Shown here in pieces: positions 43,727 to 51,546 of a stretch of DNA of 64,000 nt. Position 1 is the first letter of the stretch; the number at the start of each line of letters is the position of its first letter. The stretch is from contig JBHEPF010000145.1 of NCBI GenBank assembly GCA_046260445.1, positions 1 to 64,000 of the forward strand, written 5' to 3'. Below the pieces are notes generated by a model. The model ran no database searches and had not been told where the DNA came from. It was given only the letters and a program-made list of their open reading frames with translations. This stretch comes from F2B08 sp046260445 (GTDB lineage: Bacteria; Actinomycetota; Actinomycetes; Actinomycetales; Dermatophilaceae). The position numbers and the translations under genes are program-made.

Positions 43727-45076
43727 TCAGGTCATGCTCCGGTTGCGGTACTGGTTGAAGACCTGGAGTGGGTCGTCGGTCTCCAGGATGGTGCCATGCC
43801 ATGTCCGAAGGACCGTCCCGTCGGACTCGAAGGACGTGATCCTGTACTGCGCGAGGTCGCGTGGCGGGTCGGTCAGCACGCCGACGCCGTCTGTGAGGAT
43901 CACGTCGGCGAGGAATGCGGCTGCCCCGCGCGGGGTGAAGGCGACTCGGTTCGAACCGGGCGCGACGATGAGTGCAGGTTCGCCCACCCCCGAAGGGATG
44001 AGGACGGGTCGGGCGTGGTCATCGGCAGGCAGAGGACGCAGCGGCTCGACCATGGCCACCGTCGCAGCGCCGGGTCCGGTCGTCGTGACGTAGGTCGCCC
44101 GAAGCAGTCCGCCCGACGGGAGCGTGGCGACGTAGCCGATGACTCGGCGGTGGGCACCCCCGTCCGGGCTCTGCGTTCCGAGGGGAGTGGGGAGGGCGGC
44201 GTCGAGGAGCAGGCGCGCAGTGACGTCGTCCGGCTCGGCCCCGACTGCCGCAGCCGCTTGGGCGTGGAACTCGGCCAGCCCCTCCGCGGCGAACCAGGCA
44301 CTGTCGCACGGGCTACAGGTGAGGGTGCCGAGCGGTGCGCCGGCGCCCACCACGACATGCGGCGGCCCGTCGCCGGCCGGGGTGCGCACCCGGATGACCC
44401 CAAGAGGTTCGGAGGTCACCATGCGAGCCACCCCCTCATCCACGGGAATCTGTTTCCAGATCCGCTGCACCGACCCGTCACGAGCCACAAAGGGGGTGGA
44501 GAACTGCGCGTCGCTGAGGTTGCCCGGCATGAGGGCGATGATGAGATGTCCGTCCTTCACCGGGAGCGCAACGGCGACATCCTTGGTGTCGACAAGGAGC
44601 CCTGGCACGCGCGCCAGCTCGTCGAGGTCCGCGCCCCGCGGGCCGTGGAAGACGACCGCCTCCTGGGCGAAGGAGATCGCAATGGCGACACGTCCGGCGT
44701 CCCCGTCCTCCGCGTAGAGGAGGTGGTGGTCGCCCCCGAAGGCCCGAGTGAACGCGTCGGCGAACCCGGCATCGGTCGCCAGCTCGCCGCGCGCCGGCCA
44801 GCCGAAGGGAAGGCCCCACCTGGTGACCCGCTCCTGCAGCTCCTCGGTGGCGGGGGTGTTCCTGTCCGGCTGCTGGTCGCCGAGTCCGGCGGCGACCCCG
44901 ATCACCCCCGCGAGGGCGAGGGCCGCGACCCCTGCCCCCGCGACGACCGCGCGCCGGCGGCGTCGGTGGGTCGCGACAGTCTCCATGACCCGCGCATACG
45001 GGTCAGGGGAGGTGGTCAGACGCGCCGTGCCGGCCTGCAGAGCCGCCCGCACCTCGTGCTCGAGTCGGAGGCTCAT
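43727..45076 (-). CDS. membrane-anchored hypothetical protein, putative partner of the sigma factor
   Basis: A 449-residue protein coupled to the sigma factor gene by a four-base overlap. A cytoplasmic N terminus of about 40 residues (EHEVRAALQAGTARL, DPYARVMETV, then an Arg cluster) leads to one transmembrane helix (residues about 42-64). A large exported domain follows, with a CxxC pair in LTCSPCDSAWF near residue 268. The N-terminal layout resembles the SigE-family partner proteins of actinobacteria that may act as anti-sigma factors, but no ZAS zinc motif (HxxxCxxC) is present. Function of the outer domain is not recognised. Confidence 0.7.
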   Translation of the reverse strand: MSLRLEHEVRAALQAGTARLTTSPDPYARVMETVATHRRRRRAVVAGAGVAALALAGVIGVAAGLGDQQPDRNTPATEELQERVTRWGLPFGWPARGELATDAGFADAFTRAFGGDHHLLYAEDGDAGRVAIAISFAQEAVVFHGPRGADLDELARVPGLLVDTKDVAVALPVKDGHLIIALMPGNLSDAQFSTPFVARDGSVQRIWKQIPVDEGVARMVTSEPLGVIRVRTPAGDGPPHVVVGAGAPLGTLTCSPCDSAWFAAEGLAEFHAQAAAAVGAEPDDVTARLLLDAALPTPLGTQSPDGGAHRRVIGYVATLPSGGLLRATYVTTTGPGAATVAMVEPLRPLPADDHARPVLIPSGVGEPALIVAPGSNRVAFTPRGAAAFLADVILTDGVGVLTDPPRDLAQYRITSFESDGTVLRTWHGTILETDDPLQVFNQYRNRSMT

Positions 45077-45636
45077 CGGAATGTCCCTTCACTCTGGCTG
45101 AGCGAGACTGCGGCGCGCAGCCGCTGCAGTCCCCGTGAGGTCTGGCTCTTCACCGAGCCGACAGAGATGCCGAGCAGGTCGGCGGTGGCGGCCTCGGTGA
45201 GGTCGTCGAAGTAGCGCAGGACGACGACAGCGCGCATCTGTGGCGGCAGGCCGCGTAGTGCTCGAACGATGAGGTCACGGTCGTCCACGCCGCGGTAGGC
45301 GTCGTGGCGGTCGATGTCGTGGCGGTCGATGTCGAACCCGTCCGGAGAGCCGTCACGCCCACCGTGCGCGAGCCCACTGAAGAGGGACTCGGCCACGCGC
45401 TTGCGGCGGGCGTTAGAGATGGCGTGGTTGACCAGAGACTTCCTGACGTAGGCCACCGGCGCGCCCTCCCGGACCCGACGGTCCCAGTGACGGTAGACAC
45501 TCGCCAAGGTCTGCTGGACGAGGTCCTCGGCTGCCCCGCGTTCGCCGACTATGAGGTATGCGGAACGCACCAACCCCAGCCAGTGCGCCTCGACGAACCG
45601 ACGGAAGTCGTCTTCCTGTTCCGGTTTCAGCGCCAT
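45073..45636 (-). CDS. SigE-family ECF RNA polymerase sigma factor
   Basis: A 187-residue extracytoplasmic-function sigma factor. Region 2 spans residues about 10-78 (FRRFVEAHWLGLVRSAYLIVG, AAEDLVQQTLASVYRHW) and region 4 residues about 125-178 (LRGLPPQMRAVVVLRYFDDLTEAATADLLGISVGSVKSQTSRGLQRL). It belongs to the actinobacterial SigE family (Pfam-style sigma70-SigE type). It is co-translated with the membrane protein downstream and is divergent from an MFS exporter across 94 bases. A seven-base-arm inverted repeat lies in its leader. Confidence 0.9.
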   Translation of the reverse strand: MALKPEQEDDFRRFVEAHWLGLVRSAYLIVGERGAAEDLVQQTLASVYRHWDRRVREGAPVAYVRKSLVNHAISNARRKRVAESLFSGLAHGGRDGSPDGFDIDRHDIDRHDAYRGVDDRDLIVRALRGLPPQMRAVVVLRYFDDLTEAATADLLGISVGSVKSQTSRGLQRLRAAVSLSQSEGTFR

Positions 45637-45654
45637 CGCCGTTCCTGACGTCCC

Positions 45655-45677
45655 GCGGTGGCTGCTCGGCCCACCGC
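45655..45677. repeat. inverted repeat in the sigma-factor leader
   Basis: Perfect seven-base arms GCGGTGG and CCACCGC separated by nine bases lie 19 bases upstream of the sigma factor ATG. It could be an RNA hairpin in the 5' untranslated region or an operator. A second small palindrome, TTCGC-TC-GCGAA, is at 45700-45711, nearer the divergent MFS gene. Neither has a known binder. Confidence 0.45.
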
Positions 45678-45730
45678 CTGATACCCCTTCTTAACGCGAT
45701 TCGCTCGCGAAAGGTTGAGATTCACCTCTC

Positions 45731-47065
45731 ATGGTGGAGCAGACGGCGGGAGTCGTCGAGAGAGAAGCTCGTGCGTCGGGGATGATGCGTGACGTGCGCA
45801 CTCTGCTCCCCGACCTGACTCCGCTGCGCACCAGCCCCGAGTATCGGCGCCTGTGGATCGGCTTCGCGCTGGCAGGTGTCGGGGCGCAGATGGCGACCGT
45901 CGCGATCGGGCTGCAGGTCTACGAGCTCACCCAGTCGACAGCCGCCGTCGGGCTCGTCGGCCTGTTCGCCCTCATCCCGCTCGTCGCCCTCGGTCTGTAC
46001 GGCGGCGCACTGGCCGACCAGTTCGACCGCCGGGTGCTGGCGCTGGCCGCGCAGCTCGTCGCGTGGGTGACCAGTGTGCTCCTGGCACTGCAGGCCTTCC
46101 TCGGCAACACGGATGTGTGGGTCCTGTATGCGCTGGTCGCCCTGTTCAACGGCGCCTTCGCGGTCATGTCCCCGGCAAGGTCGAGCATCTACCCGCGAAT
46201 CCTGCCGCGGGAGCAGCTGCCGGCGGCCAACGCGCTGAGCGTCCTGGCGATGAACACCTCGCTCACTGCGGGGCCGCTGCTGGCGGGCGTCCTCATCGGC
46301 CGGTTCGGTTTCGAGGCCGCCTACACCTTCGACGCAGTCATCACCACGGCTGCCCTCTGGGGACTGCTCACACTCGGGCCGATCCGCCCCGAGCCCAGCG
46401 ACGGACCTCGACGGACCGGGATCCGGTCCGTCGTCGACGGCTTCCGTTTCCTCGGGCGCAGTCCCAACGTGCGGATGACGTTCATCAGCGACATCTTCGC
46501 CATGGTGCTGGCTGCGCCGCGCGTGCTGCTGCCGGCCGCCGGCATGGTGATCCTCGGCGGGGGAGCGACGACCGTCGGCAACCTGTATGCGGCGTCCGCC
46601 GTCGGCGGGATCGTCGCCATGGCCCTCTCGGGCCGGCTCGGTGCCGTTCGTCGGCAGGGGGTGGCGATCCTCGTCTCGATCGTCGGGTGGGGGGTCGGGA
46701 TCGTCGGGCTGGGTGTGGGGCTGCTGCTGGCCGGCGGTCCGCTCACGCAGCAACAGGCGTTCTGGGTGGCGATGGCGGGAATGTTCATCGCCGGAGCAGC
46801 CGACTCGGTGTCCGCCGTGTTCCGCACGACGATCCTGCAGAGCGCGACCCCGGACCATTTGCGCGGCCGGCTGCAGGGCGTGTTCATCGTCGTCGTCGCC
46901 GGTGGGCCGCGCGTCGGGGAGATCCTCGGTGGTGGGGTCGCCGAGGTGCTGGGCGAGGGCTGGACGGCCGTCCTCGGCGGGCTGGCCTGCATCGCGGTCA
47001 TGGGGGTGCTGATCGTCCGGTCGCGGGGCTTCGTCCGTTACGACGCTCGTCATCCGACGCCGTAG
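45731..47065 (+). CDS. MFS transporter, EntS-like exporter
   Basis: A 444-residue major facilitator with 10-12 transmembrane helices and a short N-terminal cytoplasmic extension. The loop GGALADQFDRRVLALAAQ between helices 2 and 3 is the MFS signature; FNGAFAVMSPARSSIYPRILPREQLPAANAL and RLQGVFIVVVAGGPRVGEILGG are typical of the enterobactin-exporter-like (MFS_3) group. The substrate is unknown. ATG 45731 is used, though internal ATGs at 45782/45785 would still keep all helices. It is divergent from the sigma factor gene. Confidence 0.85.
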   Translation: MVEQTAGVVEREARASGMMRDVRTLLPDLTPLRTSPEYRRLWIGFALAGVGAQMATVAIGLQVYELTQSTAAVGLVGLFALIPLVALGLYGGALADQFDRRVLALAAQLVAWVTSVLLALQAFLGNTDVWVLYALVALFNGAFAVMSPARSSIYPRILPREQLPAANALSVLAMNTSLTAGPLLAGVLIGRFGFEAAYTFDAVITTAALWGLLTLGPIRPEPSDGPRRTGIRSVVDGFRFLGRSPNVRMTFISDIFAMVLAAPRVLLPAAGMVILGGGATTVGNLYAASAVGGIVAMALSGRLGAVRRQGVAILVSIVGWGVGIVGLGVGLLLAGGPLTQQQAFWVAMAGMFIAGAADSVSAVFRTTILQSATPDHLRGRLQGVFIVVVAGGPRVGEILGGGVAEVLGEGWTAVLGGLACIAVMGVLIVRSRGFVRYDARHPTP

Positions 47066-47121
47066 CGGCCGGCCGCGATGGGTGGGCAAGGACTGTCAGA
47101 GCCCTCTGGTTGGGTTGTTCT

Positions 47122-49242
47122 ATGGAGCAGGACAGCCCTTCGATCCTTCGGGAGTCGATCCTTCGGGAGTCGAGCGCCGGGGTCGGCGAGAGGATCTACG
47201 GGATCCTGGACACGGTCCGGGGAGCTGTCGACGTGTGCTCTGTGGCTGCGGGCGACAGGGGCGTGGATGAGTGGATGACCGTGCTCGGCGAGGTCAGCCA
47301 GGCGTTGACCGTGCTGGCGGCGGCCAGGGATGCCGCCATCGTCCGGCTCGCCGCGATCGACGAGACCGTCACCGAGGATGGTGTGGTCGGTGAGCAGGTG
47401 AACGGCCTGGGCACGGTGTGTCTCGACGCGGGTGCGATGGTCTCGACGGCGACCGGGACGTCGGCACGGTTCGGGGAGAACCTGGTCGAGCAGGCGGTCA
47501 CGAGGGTCGTCCGGGTGCCGGCACTGCACGAGGCCATGCTCGAGGGCATGCTCGACGACTACAAGGCCCGGCGCCTGGCCGGCGAGCTGAGCGATGTGCC
47601 GCCGGATCTGGCCAGGGCTGTCGTCGACGCGCTGGCCGGCGACCTGGCTGCGAAGTCCGGTCCGGCGCTGCAGCGTAGGGCCCGCGCGATCCTCATGTCG
47701 CTCTGCCCCGACCTCCTCAGGGAGCGGATTCGCAAGGCGCGCAAGGGCGTTGGCCTGCGGCGGTGGATGGGCGAGCCGGGGACTGACGCGTGGGGCGGCT
47801 CCTTCCCGTCGGAGCGGGCGGCGAGGGCGTGGGCGGCCATCGACGCGCTGGCGCGTCGGTACCGGTCGGAGGGCAGGCACGACACCCTGGAGAAGGCCCG
47901 CGCCTATGCCCTGATGGATCTCGTGGACGGTAACGCCACGGTGGAGACCGTGCTGCACCTGACCGTTCCCGCCGAGGGGCTCGACGAGGCGACGCGAGCG
48001 GTGGCCGAGGACACCGACGGCGACCATCCCCGTGGCGCGGACACCGCTGGCGGAAACGCCCCTGACGCTGACGCGGACACCGGTGGCGGGAACGCCTGTG
48101 ACGCGGACACCGGCGAGGGCCCATCTGCTGATGTCGGTGAGGATGTGGAAGACGGTGCAGGTGAGCTCGCTCGCTCTGTCGTCACTGGGCAGGCACAGGC
48201 CACCGCTGGGGACCGCGGTCACGTGGCCGGCTCTGGCGGGGCGGTGTTCTTCCCGCCGCAGCCGGGGGATGCCCCTGGACAGCACACCGCGAGCAGCGAG
48301 GTGTTTGTCGCGGTGGCCGGGGCGCAGGGGCAGAGCCTGAGCTGGTTCCCCGTGGCTGCGCTGCCGCGGTGTTCACGGGAGGTGGCTCCGGCGGAGACGG
48401 TGTGTCATTCGTGGACCGGGGCGCTGCTCGACGTTGGAGATGCGCTTGCGACCCGGGCGTACCGGCCGGGCGAGAGGTTGAAGTCCCTGGTTCGTCGACG
48501 CGATGGTGGGTGTCGCTTCCCTGGCTGTTCGGTCTCGGCCCGGCAGTGCGACCTGGACCATGTCGTCCCGTGGCCGCACGGCCCGACGGCGGCCTCGAAC
48601 CTGATCTGTCTGTGTCGGCGACATCACCGGGTCAAGCAACGACATCGATGGCGAGTCAGCCTGGGTGCCGACGGCGCGGTGGAGTGGATCGACCCCACCG
48701 GGCGGCTCCATCGCAGCGAGCCGGTCGACCATCTCGGGACCACGCAGGTGCGGGTCCTCGACACTCGGTCAGGCATCGTCGCGGGCCACCAGAGTGACGG
48801 TGATGACGATGACGGGGACCTGGCAGCATGCGACGACCTGGGCTCGAGCGTGCTGGAGCAGTGGCTGGAGGTCATGGTGGAGCACACGGCCGGCGGATCC
48901 ACCATGAGATCCTCGACGCCTCGTGTGCAGCCCGCCACGGACGGGCGGCGTGGCCGGTGTCCGACGGCACTGAGCGGCGAGGAGATCGACGAGCTGAGCC
49001 GTGCTGTCCGGGCGGGCCGGTTCGCGGGCATCGAAGACGCCGTCAGCGCCATGCAGGCTGAGGCAACCGAGCAGGCCGCCGCGCGTCAGCAGCAGAGCCG
49101 GCGGGGATGTCGCGTCGACCACCACGTCCCGCCGCGCGACCGCACCCTCACCATCAAGATCAAGATCAAGCGCAAGACCCTCCCGAGCCACCGCGACAGG
49201 CGAGCACCCACCCCGCCGACGCCGAGCCCACCGCCCTTCTGA
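47122..49242 (+). CDS. DUF222/HNH endonuclease domain protein (13E12-repeat type)
   Basis: A 706-residue protein with a helical DUF222 domain (residues about 45-260) and a C-terminal HNH nuclease motif: CRFPGCSVSARQCDLDHVVPWPHGPTAASNLICLCRRHH at residues about 465-505, where the DH, N and H residues are intact and two Cys pairs could bind zinc. A glycine/aspartate-rich linker (residues about 298-345) separates the domains, and the tail is basic. Such proteins are numerous in actinobacteria and are linked to 13E12-type repeats; their role is unsettled. ATG 47122 is the first start after the MFS gene; just after it is a duplicated 15-base unit. Confidence 0.85.
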   Translation: MEQDSPSILRESILRESSAGVGERIYGILDTVRGAVDVCSVAAGDRGVDEWMTVLGEVSQALTVLAAARDAAIVRLAAIDETVTEDGVVGEQVNGLGTVCLDAGAMVSTATGTSARFGENLVEQAVTRVVRVPALHEAMLEGMLDDYKARRLAGELSDVPPDLARAVVDALAGDLAAKSGPALQRRARAILMSLCPDLLRERIRKARKGVGLRRWMGEPGTDAWGGSFPSERAARAWAAIDALARRYRSEGRHDTLEKARAYALMDLVDGNATVETVLHLTVPAEGLDEATRAVAEDTDGDHPRGADTAGGNAPDADADTGGGNACDADTGEGPSADVGEDVEDGAGELARSVVTGQAQATAGDRGHVAGSGGAVFFPPQPGDAPGQHTASSEVFVAVAGAQGQSLSWFPVAALPRCSREVAPAETVCHSWTGALLDVGDALATRAYRPGERLKSLVRRRDGGCRFPGCSVSARQCDLDHVVPWPHGPTAASNLICLCRRHHRVKQRHRWRVSLGADGAVEWIDPTGRLHRSEPVDHLGTTQVRVLDTRSGIVAGHQSDGDDDDGDLAACDDLGSSVLEQWLEVMVEHTAGGSTMRSSTPRVQPATDGRRGRCPTALSGEEIDELSRAVRAGRFAGIEDAVSAMQAEATEQAAARQQQSRRGCRVDHHVPPRDRTLTIKIKIKRKTLPSHRDRRAPTPPTPSPPPF
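47142..47171 (+). repeat. 15-bp perfect tandem duplication at the 5' end of the DUF222/HNH gene
   Basis: The unit GATCCTTCGGGAGTC occurs twice without spacing, coding for SILRE-SILRE-like residues. It keeps the reading frame. Confidence 0.85.
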
Positions 49243-49285
49243 CAGCTGCTTGCGATCGGCTTGACGAACCCGTGACGATGGCTCG

Positions 49286-49750
49286 TCACCCGTCTGCCGA
49301 CACCGTGATCTCCGCCGGATTCAGGTGCAGCGTGACCGTGTCGCCATAGGCCAGACCCGGGAGATGCGGCATGAGGACCTCGAGCACTGTGGCGGGCTGG
49401 TCGTGCATCGGCTTGGTCTCGGGATGCGGGTAGTAGACCCAGCCCGCGTAGGTCCGCGGATCGCCTTCACGGGTGAGGACACAGGTGACGAACGAGAAGG
49501 TCTCCGGATCGTGGACGTCGGTCCAGCGCACGTCAGCGAAGGTGTGAGCCGGCCGCCGGATCGCGTGCATCACCGGCGCGATGTCGACGTTGATCGTGGC
49601 AGGGTGCATATCACCCAGGTCGAGGCCGAGCACGGCGAACACCGGCATCTGGAGGGCGATCGTGCCGGCCGGGAAGGGCGACTCGGGGTTGCGGCCGGAT
49701 GCCACGCCATGGCCGCAGACGACGGTGCCGGAGACGGGGTGAGAAGTCAC
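49286..49750 (-). CDS. conserved-looking hypothetical protein coupled to recD
   Basis: A 154-residue soluble protein of unrecognised function. It has no signal peptide or transmembrane helix. Conserved-looking blocks are VVCGHGVASGRNPESPFPAG, ATINVDIAP, DVRWTDVHDPETFSF and GWVYYPHPETKPMHD. Its ATG overlaps the recD stop (ATGA), so it is the fourth gene of the recC-recB-recD transcript. The small beta-rich appearance with the GTI...ATINVDIAP pattern recalls riboflavin-kinase-like barrels, but this resemblance is weak and may be chance. It converges with the HNH gene, 43 bases away. Confidence 0.75.
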   Translation of the reverse strand: MTSHPVSGTVVCGHGVASGRNPESPFPAGTIALQMPVFAVLGLDLGDMHPATINVDIAPVMHAIRRPAHTFADVRWTDVHDPETFSFVTCVLTREGDPRTYAGWVYYPHPETKPMHDQPATVLEVLMPHLPGLAYGDTVTLHLNPAEITVSADG

Positions 49751-51546
49751 TGACCGGCTAACCGCTGCCGCAGCCCACTCGCCCGGACGACCCGACGCTC
49801 GACAGCAGCGCGGATGACGGACTCGCCCCCGACGACTCGGACCCGTTCCTCAGCCCGGGTGACCGCCGTATAGAAGAGCTCTCGGGTGAGCAGCGGTGAG
49901 TCTGCGTCGGGGAGGAGCACGGTGATCTCACGTGCCTGACTGCCCTGGGCCTTGTGGATCGTCATGGCATGCATCGTGTCGACATCGCCGAGCCGGCTGG
50001 GCGCGAACCGCTGGGCACCCCCAGCACCCTCGACGACGGCCATCCGCACCGGGGTCCCGTCGGGGGTCGTCGAGGCGACGACGACGCCGGTGTCGCCGTT
50101 GAGGACGCCGGTCGCGTAGTCGTTGGCGGTGACGAGCAGGGGCCGGCCGACATACATCGGCTCGTAGAAGGTGAGCCCGGTCTCCTCGCCGAGCCAGGTC
50201 TCGGTGTGGCGGTTCCACGTGCGGACCCCGAACGGCCCTTCGCGGTGGGCGCAGAGGAGCCGGTGGGCTCCCAGAGCCACCATCGCGCTGTCAGCGTCGC
50301 CGGCGCGTGCCGCAGCGAGGACTACCAGGGCATGCCGAGTCACGATGCCCCGCAAGGCAGAGGTCGGGTCATCGCCCTGGACCCACTCGACCTCATCGCT
50401 CCCGGCTGACAGAGCCGCGATGACGCCGTCCGCGTCGCCGGTGCGCAGCGCCTCGGCGAGGGCGCCGATCGTCTCGCCGAACCGGTGCACGGTGCGCAGG
50501 CGGGAGAGGGCGAGCGGAGCCTCGCTGGAGGTCTCGGCGCCGGCCACCAGGTCGGCGAGGATCGCGCCGGCATCGATCGAGACGAGCTGGTCGGCATCAC
50601 CGACGAGGATGAGTCGTGCCGTCGGTCGCAGCGCCTCGAGAAGGCGCGCCATGTGGGTGAGCGAGAGCATCGACGCCTCGTCGACGAGGACGACGTCGTG
50701 CGGCAGGCGGTTGGTGCGGTGGTGTTTGAAGCGGGTGCGGCTGTCGGGTCGCCAGCCGAGGAGACGGTGGAGCGTCATCGGCTCGGCCAGGCCGATCGGC
50801 TCGATCACCGCTCGAGTGGCGGGATCATCGGTGCGCTCGAGGATCTCGGAGAGGGCGCGGGTCACAGCGGACTTCATCCGCGCTGCGGCCTTGCCGGTGG
50901 GGGCGGCGAGACCGACCCGGACGGGCCGATCACCGGCTGCGGCGGACTGCTCGGCGAGAAGGGCGAGGACGCCGGCGACCGTCGTCGTCTTGCCCGTCCC
51001 GGGTCCACCGGTGAGGACGCTCGTCCGGGAGCGGGCGATGGACTCGGCTGCGACGCGCTGCTCGGCATACCCCTCGCCGGGGAAGATCCTGGCGAGCCCG
51101 GCAGCCAGGATCGCTTCGTCGACATCCGGCGCGTCGAGGGCCGCCCGAACCCGCAGGTCGTCGACGACCTGGACCTCCTGGTGGTGATAGCGCTGGAGGT
51201 AGACCATCCCCTGGTCGACCACGAGAGCGCCCTCGGCCACGAGCCGGCTGGTGGCGACCGTCTCGGTCCACTCGTGCGGATCCGGCCACGTCAGCTCGGG
51301 CAGCGCGGCGGCCAGGGCCCTGAGGTCGACCGCCACCGAGGCGGACCTGACCGCCCGAGTCGCGAGGGCGGCGGCGAGGACGACGGTCTCGTCGCGCTCC
51401 TCCGCCACGCGGGCGAGGGTGCGGGCGACGTGGATGTCGGCGGCTGTGAGCACTCCCGCGGCGTTGAGGTCCCCGAGCATGCCGGTCGCCTCCACTCCGA
51501 GCCTCCGGTCGTGCGGGCCGACCGGCTCGAAGGTCTCGAGGATCAT
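49747..51546 (-). CDS. recD: exodeoxyribonuclease V subunit alpha
   Basis: The 599-residue fast 5'-3' helicase subunit of RecBCD. The Walker A motif TGGPGTGKTTTVAGVLALL lies near residue 178, the Walker B-like DEASMLSLTHMARLLEAL near 280, and the C-terminal UvrD-like end has MTIHKAQGSQAREITVLLPD and FYTAVTRAEERVRVVGG near 560. The ATG at 51546 overlaps the recB stop by four bases. It acts with RecB and RecC in processing double-strand breaks and degrading foreign linear DNA. Confidence 0.94.
   Translation of the reverse strand: MILETFEPVGPHDRRLGVEATGMLGDLNAAGVLTAADIHVARTLARVAEERDETVVLAAALATRAVRSASVAVDLRALAAALPELTWPDPHEWTETVATSRLVAEGALVVDQGMVYLQRYHHQEVQVVDDLRVRAALDAPDVDEAILAAGLARIFPGEGYAEQRVAAESIARSRTSVLTGGPGTGKTTTVAGVLALLAEQSAAAGDRPVRVGLAAPTGKAAARMKSAVTRALSEILERTDDPATRAVIEPIGLAEPMTLHRLLGWRPDSRTRFKHHRTNRLPHDVVLVDEASMLSLTHMARLLEALRPTARLILVGDADQLVSIDAGAILADLVAGAETSSEAPLALSRLRTVHRFGETIGALAEALRTGDADGVIAALSAGSDEVEWVQGDDPTSALRGIVTRHALVVLAAARAGDADSAMVALGAHRLLCAHREGPFGVRTWNRHTETWLGEETGLTFYEPMYVGRPLLVTANDYATGVLNGDTGVVVASTTPDGTPVRMAVVEGAGGAQRFAPSRLGDVDTMHAMTIHKAQGSQAREITVLLPDADSPLLTRELFYTAVTRAEERVRVVGGESVIRAAVERRVVRASGLRQRLAGQ

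Noticed and set aside
45700..45711. Mobile-element terminal repeat
   Set aside because: The palindrome has only five-base arms, no partner copy nearby and no transposase gene in the window.
48010..48130. CRISPR-like or regulatory repeats in the DUF222/HNH gene
   Set aside because: The repeated GCGGACACCG-type units are short, contiguous and in frame, coding a Gly/Asp linker; there are no spacers of constant length.
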